From: Methanobacteriota archaeon
GTDB taxonomy: Archaea > Thermoplasmatota > Poseidoniia > Poseidoniales > Poseidoniaceae
Assembly (NCBI GenBank): GCA_002727695.1
Contig: PBXT01000117.1
Coordinates: forward strand, 1-5,161
Reading direction: 5' to 3'
Length of the DNA: 5,161 nucleotides
Position 1 is the stretch's first letter; every line of letters starts with the position of its first letter. The notes beneath the pieces are model-generated. The model was given only the letters and a program-made list of their open reading frames with translations, did not search any database and was not told the DNA's origin. The position numbers and the translations under genes are program-made. Below, in pieces: positions 1-5,161 of the stretch.

Positions 1-1274
1 AGCAAGTAGCAAATCGCTACACTGAACAGGGCAAGACCATCACTCAATCTCTCTTCATCACCGCATAGTAACTTAGAAAATGAGAGCATTATCGAACATC
101 CAATAACGCTAGCCCAAGCGGCTCCCATCACCCCATATTCAGGAATCAATAACCACCCCGATAATCCTGCCGCAAGTACGACAAGTAAAATCAGCGTAGT
201 AAACCTCCACGGGTTATGCCCTGCTTGTAGGGCAACATACCAAGGAATTGCAAGTAATGTCATCGCCCAACCTGCTAGCAGTATATCGAAAACCTGCACT
301 GCGTCAGCATAATTTGAATCAAAGAACTTGGGGACTGAAAACGATACTATCAGGTGACCTGCAATTAACCCAACAGGCAGTATCGCAATAGTCCAATGAT
401 GGGCAGCAAGCATTCTTCCAGAGAATTTTCCAGGCTCATCCCGTGCCTCTCCTAGGTAAGGCAATAATGCGGCGCGCATTGCTTGTGGTAGCATAAGTCC
501 AGCAATCCATGCCAATTGAGCGACATGATACAAACTCACATCATCATAGGATGCTAAGCCCGCAAGCAGGAACTTTTCCAACTTAGTAACATACGGTAAG
601 ATGCCTAATGTCACGGCAAATGGTAGAGCTGAAATCAGCAGGGCTTTACTTGAATTCCACTCTTGTGGCAAATCGTCATTTCCATCTCTGGCAAGCCTCT
701 CACCAACCCACAAAGTTCCAATTAGAGAAATTAAAACTCCAATTGAAAATCCACACGCATAAATCGTAGGAGAATCGTAATCATTTACGAGGAAAAGATA
801 GTACAATCCTGTTGTAATTACGCGCTCAATTAATTTGAGAATCGACTCAATTCTAGCCTCGCCCAAAGCTCTCAACATCGCCTTGTGCGGATAGGACATA
901 ATATGCCCAAAAGCAACTACAGCACAAGCCATCAACAATCCCAATGGAGCATCATCCCAGATTGAGGTTGAAACAATGGCACTACCGAGCAAAAACGGAA
1001 CTGCGATGAAAGCCTGCAACTTGAGCACGCGTCGCACAGCCCTCCGGCTTGCACCTGGAGAGCGAGGAACATCACGAGCAATGATAGTCGGGAGCCCAGC
1101 ATCGATCAAAATGTACATTGTTGCAAATGCATCCAAAATGACCACAAGTAGGCCATAATCGGATTGCAATAGCGCTTTAGCGAGAATTACTTGGCCGATT
1201 AATCCAAAGATGATTGCAAGGCCATCTGACGAGGCCAGCCACACGGTATCACGTGCTAATTTTGGCCGGCGCAT
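1..1274 (-). CDS. Wzx/RfbX-like polysaccharide flippase (MATE/MOP superfamily), C-terminus cut by window edge
   Basis: This is a polytopic membrane protein expected to flip lipid-linked oligosaccharides or similar glycan carriers across the cytoplasmic membrane. The reading frame is open from an ATG at 1274 to the left edge, giving 424 complete codons and no stop, so the C-terminus lies outside the window. It starts MRRPKLARDTVWL, a short basic head followed by a hydrophobic helix (about residues 14-36), which is typical of this family. Further hydrophobic segments lie near 42-64, 87-104, 111-127, 150-163, 170-191, 211-229, 247-272, 292-313, 328-349, 358-376 and 380-400. The motif EYGVMGAAWASVIG (379-392) matches the small-residue helix seen late in Wzx/RfbX proteins. 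An in-frame TAG lies upstream of the ATG and no better start is seen. The gene begins 48 bp after the end of the cysteate-synthase-like gene on the same strand, so cotranscription is plausible. The family call is firm; the substrate cannot be read from sequence. Confidence 0.88.
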   Translation of the reverse strand, partial: MRRPKLARDTVWLASSDGLAIIFGLIGQVILAKALLQSDYGLLVVILDAFATMYILIDAGLPTIIARDVPRSPGASRRAVRRVLKLQAFIAVPFLLGSAIVSTSIWDDAPLGLLMACAVVAFGHIMSYPHKAMLRALGEARIESILKLIERVITTGLYYLFLVNDYDSPTIYACGFSIGVLISLIGTLWVGERLARDGNDDLPQEWNSSKALLISALPFAVTLGILPYVTKLEKFLLAGLASYDDVSLYHVAQLAWIAGLMLPQAMRAALLPYLGEARDEPGKFSGRMLAAHHWTIAILPVGLIAGHLIVSFSVPKFFDSNYADAVQVFDILLAGWAMTLLAIPWYVALQAGHNPWRFTTLILLVVLAAGLSGWLLIPEYGVMGAAWASVIGCSIMLSFSKLLCGDEERLSDGLALFSVAICYL

Positions 1275-1322
1275 AACCGACCCAGTGTGTATTAGGTTCT
1301 AAGGACGACCGTATTTAGGAAA

Positions 1323-2564
1323 CTAGTCTAAAGATTGTAATATCTTGCTAACCAAGTGTTCTTTTTCATCAATTATCCAAGGCTCTAAGATTTTTGTTTC
1401 TTTTTCGCTCTTTAATCGCTGCACTCCGCCCCCACTGACGTTCAGTAATATACAGTCATCAGAGTTAATTTTCCCGTTTTCTTTGGCGTCAATTATTGAA
1501 GCCAATGCGACTTTAGCGGGTGAAAGGACATCTATGCCTTCAGTCTCTTCGAGGATTTTGCCAGCAGCAATCGCCTTGTCTTTTTCTACAATGTAGGTTT
1601 CACCTTCAGTTGCCTTTAGCACATCATAAACTCCGCCGGCTACCGAATATGCAGGAGTTTCACTAAGTAGGTAATCAGAGTAAACTTCAACATCACTATC
1701 TGGAAAATCGTCGTCTTCTAATTCTCTGGATTTCCTTTGCCATGCGTTGTGTATGGGGCAATGTTCGGGATTTTGGGAAAGGTGGAGTTTCGCTATGTTT
1801 TCTTTGCAGTGCCCTGAATCCACCAAACGTTTCATCATCTCATAAACCCCTATTGGCCCGGGTCCTCCACCTACTGCCTGAAAGTAATGGTCAGGTAATT
1901 TCCCGATTGCCTCGTAGGAGTTTAGAATCAAAGAGCCGATTCCATCCCTTCTGGCTATATTGTGCGCCCCACCTTCGAGTTGCCATCCTTGCAAACCTTT
2001 GCTAAGTTCTTTTGCAACGTCCTTTGCATCTTGATAAGTACCATCTTTTACAACAACAACCTTGACGCTTCCCGTGTTGATGGTTTTGTCAATCCAAATT
2101 CTATGAGCGTGTATTTCACCAACAATGACAATTAATGGAAAGTTATCCAGAGCACAAAAATGGGTAAAAGCTCTTGCAGTGTTCCCAGCAGAGGCACAAA
2201 TCATACCCCTGCAAGAGTGATCTTTCATTCTTTGAATTGTAGGTACCGCTTCCATGTCCTTGAAAGACCCCGTAGGGCATATTGCATTCCTTTCTGGCCA
2301 ATACCCGTGGAATGCAACCCATAGGTTTGACAATCCGAGCGTTTTCCCTAATTTTTCAGCTCGATAGGTTACTGTACCAGCAATTTGTGAACTAAATTTT
2401 CTTGCGGGGAGCCAATCAAAATATCTCCAGACTCCCATTTCATCAATAGGTTGGAACTTTTCATTATACTCGGCTTGAACCAACGCTCCATCTGTGAAAT
2501 GCAGGGTGTAATTATCATCGAATTTCTCATTCGTTTTTATGCATTTTAGCGTGTAATTTCCCAT
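1323..2564 (-). CDS. Cysteate synthase-like PLP enzyme (threonine synthase relative)
   Basis: This is a 413-residue fold-type II PLP enzyme. The likely reaction is O-phospho-L-serine plus sulfite giving L-cysteate plus phosphate, known from coenzyme M synthesis in Methanosarcina and relatives. Visible motifs are PTGSFKDMEA (97-106) with the presumed PLP-binding Lys102, ASAGNTARAF (124-133) with Asn128 in the substrate/cofactor loop, the glycine-rich phosphate loop AVGGGPGPIGV (230-240), and a second glycine loop LNVSGGGVQRL (374-384). Cysteate-synthase-type features, as I recall the family, are the N-terminus MGNYTLKC, GVWRYFDWLP (44-53), LWVAFHGYWPE (81-91), the PIHNAW segment (270-275) and AGGVYDVLKATEG (309-321). 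Threonine synthases usually read SFKDRG where this has SFKDME. The N-terminal zinc-ribbon cysteines I expect in relatives seem mostly lost, with only Cys8 kept. The ATG at 2564 fits the family N-terminus, has a TATA-like box 28 bp upstream and no Shine-Dalgarno site. The gene is divergent from bolA. A related phosphoserine- or phosphohomoserine-using enzyme remains possible. Confidence 0.8.
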   Translation of the reverse strand: MGNYTLKCIKTNEKFDDNYTLHFTDGALVQAEYNEKFQPIDEMGVWRYFDWLPARKFSSQIAGTVTYRAEKLGKTLGLSNLWVAFHGYWPERNAICPTGSFKDMEAVPTIQRMKDHSCRGMICASAGNTARAFTHFCALDNFPLIVIVGEIHAHRIWIDKTINTGSVKVVVVKDGTYQDAKDVAKELSKGLQGWQLEGGAHNIARRDGIGSLILNSYEAIGKLPDHYFQAVGGGPGPIGVYEMMKRLVDSGHCKENIAKLHLSQNPEHCPIHNAWQRKSRELEDDDFPDSDVEVYSDYLLSETPAYSVAGGVYDVLKATEGETYIVEKDKAIAAGKILEETEGIDVLSPAKVALASIIDAKENGKINSDDCILLNVSGGGVQRLKSEKETKILEPWIIDEKEHLVSKILQSLD

Positions 2565-2592
2565 CTAGTGTGCACCGGACCCGTTGTGACTC

Positions 2593-2599
2593 AATATTT
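2593..2599 (-). promoter_or_regulatory. Candidate TATA-box for the cysteate synthase-like gene
   Basis: On the minus strand the AT-only stretch AAATATT lies 28 bp upstream of the ATG at 2564, inside an otherwise fairly GC-rich segment. If the organism is an archaeon, transcription would start roughly at or just before the start codon. This fits the lack of a Shine-Dalgarno sequence and suggests a leaderless or nearly leaderless mRNA. The element is short and was found by eye, so it is only a candidate. Confidence 0.35.
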
Positions 2600-2625
2600 C
2601 GTCCAGCACCTCGTTAATATCTTGT

Positions 2626-2647
2626 TTGCATGAGAATTATTGCAATA
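2626..2647. promoter_or_regulatory. Palindrome with repeated TTGCA half-sites in the divergent spacer
   Basis: TATTGCAATA at 2638-2647 is a perfect 10 bp palindrome. A further TTGCA at 2626-2630 repeats the half-site 14 bp upstream of the TTGCA at 2640-2644. The element lies roughly mid-way between the two divergent start codons (ATG at 2564 minus and ATG at 2736 plus). That is a sensible place for an operator acting on one or both genes. A short AT-rich palindrome can also arise by chance, and no regulator is identifiable in the window. Confidence 0.25.
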
Positions 2648-2735
2648 TGTCATTGATTTTGCTAAATTTGAAATTAGGCTAATTGAGTATTCGTTTAGAC
2701 AATGGTTGAAAGCACAGCGCCTTCTGGGCTGTAAT

Positions 2736-3059
2736 ATGGTGACCTGTGAATGGCTGGAAGAAGAAATCCGCGGAGTGATTCCAGATTGTGATGTTGAGGC
2801 GATTGATCTCAACGGCACACAGGACCATTTTCACATTCGTGTGATTTCTGAATCATTCGAAGGAATGCGTCCACTGCAGCGCCAAAAAATAATTTTGAAT
2901 CACTTCAAACCATACATCCCAAGACCAATTCATGCAATCGATATCAAGTGCATGACTCCTGCACAAGCAGAAACTGCAGGAGATACAGTATTCCACCCAC
3001 ATGCCGGAGGAACAGGAATCCACATTAAGCGGATTCAAAAACACCAAAACAAGGAGTGA
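2736..3059 (+). CDS. bolA: BolA family protein, [2Fe-2S] partner of monothiol glutaredoxin
   Basis: This is a 107-residue BolA-family protein. Such proteins pair with CGFS glutaredoxins to hold a shared [2Fe-2S] cluster and help iron-sulfur trafficking or iron sensing; some also bind DNA. The fold is visible in order: helix and turn EEIRGVIPDCDVEAIDL (9-25), strand HFHIRVIS (31-38), the family signature SFEGMRPLQRQKIILNHF (40-57), then RPIHAIDIKCMTPAQ (63-77). His66 aligns with the invariant cluster-ligand histidine. I chose the ATG at 2736 because BolA proteins begin only a few residues before the first helix. The frame stays open back to a TTG at 2640, but those 32 extra residues are not BolA-like. 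The tail after residue 78 is longer than usual and holds four histidines (87, 89, 96, 103). It is followed after 5 bp by the glutaredoxin gene, so the two form an operon. Family identification is firm; the exact start is less so. Confidence 0.9.
   Translation: MVTCEWLEEEIRGVIPDCDVEAIDLNGTQDHFHIRVISESFEGMRPLQRQKIILNHFKPYIPRPIHAIDIKCMTPAQAETAGDTVFHPHAGGTGIHIKRIQKHQNKE
3051..3056 (+). promoter_or_regulatory. Shine-Dalgarno site of the glutaredoxin gene
   Basis: AAGGAG overlaps the last codons of bolA and sits 8 nt before the ATG at 3065. This spacing supports ATG 3065 over the in-frame GTG at 3056, whose own first base is the last base of the site. It is the only clear Shine-Dalgarno sequence I see before a start in this window, consistent with internal operon genes using one while first genes may be leaderless. 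Confidence 0.7.
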
Positions 3060-3064
3060 CACAA

Positions 3065-3385
3065 ATGGACTGGACACCTGAAGAATTGCAAGCAATAGTA
3101 GACGAGCACGCACTTGTGCTATTCATGAAAGGAGAACCTGGAGCCGCACAATGCGGTTTCTCAAACAGAGCAGCGCAAGTAATGCAAGCCCTAGGCGAGC
3201 CTTTCGCATCTGTTAACATTCTAAGCGACCCACGTGCAATTCCTTCTGTTTGCGCATGGTCAGATTTCCCTACAATGCCTCAGGTATTCGTACACGGTGA
3301 ATTGATCGGCGGCTCAGACATCGCTCTTGAGATGTTGAACGATGGAAGCCTGCGTGAAATGTTCGATGCCGGACGCCAATCTTGA
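3065..3385 (+). CDS. grxD: Monothiol CGFS glutaredoxin (Grx4/GrxD family)
   Basis: This is a single-domain monothiol glutaredoxin of 106 residues. The CGFS class binds a glutathione-ligated [2Fe-2S] cluster and passes it on, commonly together with BolA, rather than acting as a general disulfide reductant. Key features are FMKGEPGAAQCGFS (20-33) with Lys22 and active Cys30, the same positions as I recall for E. coli GrxD; the cis-proline glutathione-binding segment FPTMPQVFV; and the GGSDIALEM segment that contacts glutathione. There is no N-terminal thioredoxin domain, so it is the short form. The start is the ATG at 3065, supported by AAGGAG 8 nt upstream; an in-frame GTG at 3056 would overlap the bolA stop and adds only three residues. 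It lies 5 bp after bolA and both products probably act as one complex. If the host is an archaeon, the thiol used in place of glutathione is an open question. Confidence 0.95.
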   Translation: MDWTPEELQAIVDEHALVLFMKGEPGAAQCGFSNRAAQVMQALGEPFASVNILSDPRAIPSVCAWSDFPTMPQVFVHGELIGGSDIALEMLNDGSLREMFDAGRQS

Positions 3386-3387
3386 GA

Positions 3388-3397
3388 TTTAGATTAA
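3388..3397 (+). promoter_or_regulatory. Weak TATA-like element before the glycosyltransferase gene
   Basis: The AT-rich run TTTAGATTAA begins two bases after the glutaredoxin stop and lies about 37 bp upstream of the ATG at 3435. It could act as an archaeal TATA element, giving a leader of roughly 10-15 nt without a Shine-Dalgarno site. The alternative is read-through from bolA and the glutaredoxin gene, since only 49 bp separate the genes and no terminator is evident. Support is weak. Confidence 0.2.
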
Positions 3398-3434
3398 GGC
3401 AATGCTCATCAAGTATCCCTTAGCACAGTAGAAT

Positions 3435-4772
3435 ATGGGAGAAGAACCCAGCGTCGGTTTCGGTAAATTAGATGACGCTGGCTCGGCTGAAGACAAATAT
3501 CGTAGAGAACTAGTCAGAATTAGGAAATCACCCTCGTTCAGAATTGGAGTTCATCTAATAACGGCCGTTGAGAAGCCATGGCGCCTAATCTTTCTGCCAA
3601 TTTCTTTGCCATGGCTGATTTTTTCTTTAGGATTAGAGAGGTTAGGAAAGAAAGCCATACCCGAATTCGAACAACCGACTTTTGATGCTACTGAAAATCG
3701 TAAATCGATAGTTATGTTTCCGACCAATGGTGTTGGGTTTGGACACTTTACAAGACTTCTGTCTATTGCAAGGAGAATCAAAAAATTAGATGAAGAAGTT
3801 GAAGTGATATTCTTCACTACGATGCCTACACTCCATCTTCTCAAGAGAGAAGGAATCCCTGCATACCACCTTCCAGGACGGAAAAAATTCAACGACATGC
3901 CTGCAAAGACATGGAATAAAATCGTTGAAGAAAATATTGCCAATGTATTCGCAATACACAAACCTTCCATGTTCATATTTGACGGTGCATTCCCTTACAG
4001 GGGAATGCTAAACTCAATCCAAGGTAGAGACGAGATAAAGAAAGTATGGCTACGCAGAGGCACATTCAAGAAAGGAAGTACGAAAATTCCTGTCGATAGC
4101 ATTAATCACTTTGATTACATTATTACTCCGAAGGATAGCGTAGAACTGGAAGAACATGACATGGAATTCACATCGACAGTTGTAAAGTGCGACCCGATAT
4201 TGTATCTTGATGAAATTGAATTGAGACCAAAGGAGGATTTGAGGAATAGGTTAGGAATTCCGCACGATGCAATAGTGTGTTATCTACAGCTAGGGGCGGG
4301 AGAAATTAATGATATTGAATCAGATATTTCGATTTGCTTGTCGGAATTGGAAAAGCATGACAACGTGTATGTCGTACTTGGTGAATCGATGTTAGGAGGT
4401 CGCTTGCCTTCTATTGGAGGTAGAGTAAGAGTTCTTACTGATTATCCTAATTCAATGGATTTCAATGCATTTGATTTCACAATTATGGCTGCCGGGTACA
4501 ATTCTTATCATGAGGCAATTCGATTTTCAGTACCTACAATTTCGATCCCGAACATGCAGACAGGTATGGATGACCAATTGGCTAGGGTCGAGGTTGCAGA
4601 AGAAGCAGGTGCAATGATTGTACTAAGAGAAGTAACGAAACGACGAGTTCAGGCAGTAGTTGAAAGGGTTCTAGATGAATCGGTTAGGAATTCAATGATC
4701 AAGGCATCAGAAAAGCTACATCGTCCTAACGGTGCAAATCAAATGGCAAAATGGATTATTGATGAGATTTGA
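3435..4772 (+). CDS. GT-B glycosyltransferase, MurG/UGT-like, membrane-associated
   Basis: This is a 445-residue GT-B fold glycosyltransferase expected to move a sugar from a nucleotide-sugar donor onto a glycan or lipid acceptor on the cytoplasmic membrane face. The N-terminal Rossmann domain opens with SIVMFPTNGVGFGHFTRLLS (91-110), where the Gly-rich loop and His104 resemble the acceptor-side motif of MurG and related enzymes. The C-terminal donor domain shows CYLQLGAGE (282-290), MAAGYNSYHEAIRFSVPTIS (351-370) with His359-Glu360, and MDDQLARVEVAEEAGAMIV (378-396), all standard for nucleotide-sugar binding in this superfamily. Before the GT domain lies a basic/hydrophobic stretch (about 28-70), including SPSFRIG and the hydrophobic run LIFLPISLPWLIF, likely a monotopic membrane anchor. 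The ATG at 3435 has no Shine-Dalgarno site. The gene follows the glutaredoxin gene by 49 bp, and its end overlaps the convergent gene on the minus strand by 17 bp. Sugar and acceptor cannot be deduced. Confidence 0.85.
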   Translation: MGEEPSVGFGKLDDAGSAEDKYRRELVRIRKSPSFRIGVHLITAVEKPWRLIFLPISLPWLIFSLGLERLGKKAIPEFEQPTFDATENRKSIVMFPTNGVGFGHFTRLLSIARRIKKLDEEVEVIFFTTMPTLHLLKREGIPAYHLPGRKKFNDMPAKTWNKIVEENIANVFAIHKPSMFIFDGAFPYRGMLNSIQGRDEIKKVWLRRGTFKKGSTKIPVDSINHFDYIITPKDSVELEEHDMEFTSTVVKCDPILYLDEIELRPKEDLRNRLGIPHDAIVCYLQLGAGEINDIESDISICLSELEKHDNVYVVLGESMLGGRLPSIGGRVRVLTDYPNSMDFNAFDFTIMAAGYNSYHEAIRFSVPTISIPNMQTGMDDQLARVEVAEEAGAMIVLREVTKRRVQAVVERVLDESVRNSMIKASEKLHRPNGANQMAKWIIDEI

Positions 4773-5161
4773 TATGTTCTCCCATCTTTGAAACAAGGCT
4801 ATCCCTGTCAAGAGCGGTTTGTTCTGAATCAATCATATCTTTCATAGACCATTCACGCAACAATCTGCACTCTTCCTGAGTCATTGTTTCTAGGTATCTT
4901 GCAATGTTTTGCTTTATTTCGTCTCGGTACTTTTCGTGCAAAACCGCTTCAGACTCAGGAAACCATTTGCTCATCCAAGAAAAAGAATGAGTGTCTCCTC
5001 GAACTCTTTTCTTGAGTAGATAAAATAATTCGTAATCAATATCCAGTTTATTCGTCGCCCATGTTAATACATTTTCATGCTTAATTGGAATACCACTAAC
5101 GAACCTCATTGCTTCTTTGTTATTGAATAATTTAACCAACGTTTCGTTGTCTATGTCTTCA
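4756..5161 (-). CDS. Unrecognised protein, C-terminal part (runs off right edge)
   Basis: I do not recognise this protein. The frame ends with TAA at 4756-4758 and stays open to the right edge, so about 134 codons are visible. A TTG at 5139 could be a start, but the frame continues upstream of it without a stop and no ribosome binding site or ATG supports it, so I treat the gene as 5'-truncated. The visible part is hydrophilic and looks helical, with no membrane segment. Notable patches are FVSGIPIKHENVLTWA, DYELFYLLKKRVRGDTHSFS and the highly charged tail from WFPESEAVLHEKYRDEI onward. The uneven but protein-like composition, with conserved-looking aromatic clusters (Trp and Phe-rich), suggests real coding sequence. 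It converges on the glycosyltransferase gene and overlaps its last 17 bp. A role in the neighbouring surface-glycan locus is only a guess from position. Confidence 0.6.
   Translation of the reverse strand, partial: EDIDNETLVKLFNNKEAMRFVSGIPIKHENVLTWATNKLDIDYELFYLLKKRVRGDTHSFSWMSKWFPESEAVLHEKYRDEIKQNIARYLETMTQEECRLLREWSMKDMIDSEQTALDRDSLVSKMGEHIKSHQ

Noticed and set aside
976..1158. Plus-strand open frame inside the flippase region
   Set aside because: It lies opposite the long flippase frame, whose hydrophobic pattern and family motifs make it the real gene.
1275..1322. Possible terminator or small RNA between the PLP enzyme and the flippase
   Set aside because: No stable hairpin or long T-run is visible in these 48 bp.
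1742..2005. Plus-strand open frame opposite the PLP enzyme
   Set aside because: Antisense to well-conserved catalytic and binding regions of the cysteate-synthase-like protein; no family features of its own.
2640..2735. N-terminal extension of BolA from a TTG start
   Set aside because: The 32 added residues do not resemble BolA, a 32-codon open stretch is easily due to chance, and ATG 2736 gives the normal distance to the first helix.
2591..2818. Minus-strand open frame over the divergent spacer and start of bolA
   Set aside because: Low-complexity Ser/Arg-rich product with no motif, antisense to the start of bolA.
2956..2982. Inverted repeat CTCCTGCA / TGCAGGAG with an 11 nt loop, a possible hairpin
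   Set aside because: It lies inside bolA in codons for a TPAQ-AETAG stretch, has no T-run after it, and one 8 bp repeat of this kind is expected by chance in 5 kb.
3056..3064. GTG start for the glutaredoxin overlapping the bolA stop
   Set aside because: The AAGGAG site overlaps this GTG, leaving no spacing, whereas ATG 3065 is 8 nt downstream and places the active cysteine at residue 30 as in GrxD.
3551..3976. Minus-strand open frame inside the glycosyltransferase gene
   Set aside because: Antisense to the N-terminal Rossmann domain, which shows clear family motifs on the plus strand.

Overview
The window carries six protein-coding genes and no RNA genes, mobile elements, CRISPR arrays or long non-coding gaps. 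The largest gap is the 171 bp between two divergent genes. Sequence composition is moderately AT-rich. The gene mix suggests a marine planktonic archaeon, possibly Marine Group II / Poseidoniales. The grounds are a protein close to the methanogen cysteate synthase family, a TATA-like box about 30 bp upstream of one start codon with no Shine-Dalgarno site there, and small housekeeping genes packed among surface-glycan genes. This assignment is tentative: the BolA plus CGFS-glutaredoxin pair is typical of bacteria and mitochondria, and nothing here is taxonomically decisive.

Layout, left to right. Positions 1-1274 (minus) hold a membrane flippase of the Wzx/polysaccharide-exporter type, whose C-terminus is cut off by the left edge. 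Positions 1323-2564 (minus) hold a fold-type II PLP enzyme that matches cysteate synthase, a threonine-synthase relative. It lies 48 bp upstream of the flippase gene on the same strand, so the two may be cotranscribed. A 171 bp divergent spacer follows, with a TATA-like element for the PLP enzyme and a 10 bp palindrome. Positions 2736-3059 and 3065-3385 (plus) hold bolA and a CGFS monothiol glutaredoxin, a tight two-gene operon with a ribosome binding site at the junction. Positions 3435-4772 (plus) hold a GT-B (MurG/UGT-like) glycosyltransferase with a membrane-associating N-terminus. Positions 4756-5161 (minus) hold the C-terminal part of an unrecognised protein that overlaps the glycosyltransferase end by 17 bp and runs off the right edge.

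Functionally there are two themes. The BolA-glutaredoxin pair is expected to bind and transfer [2Fe-2S] clusters. The flippase and glycosyltransferase suggest a surface-glycan locus. The cysteate-synthase-like gene sits on the flippase strand. This raises the idea that a sulfonated amino acid (cysteate) is made for a cell-surface glycan or a lipid or osmolyte rather than for coenzyme M. That link rests on gene position only and is the most interesting hypothesis in the window.
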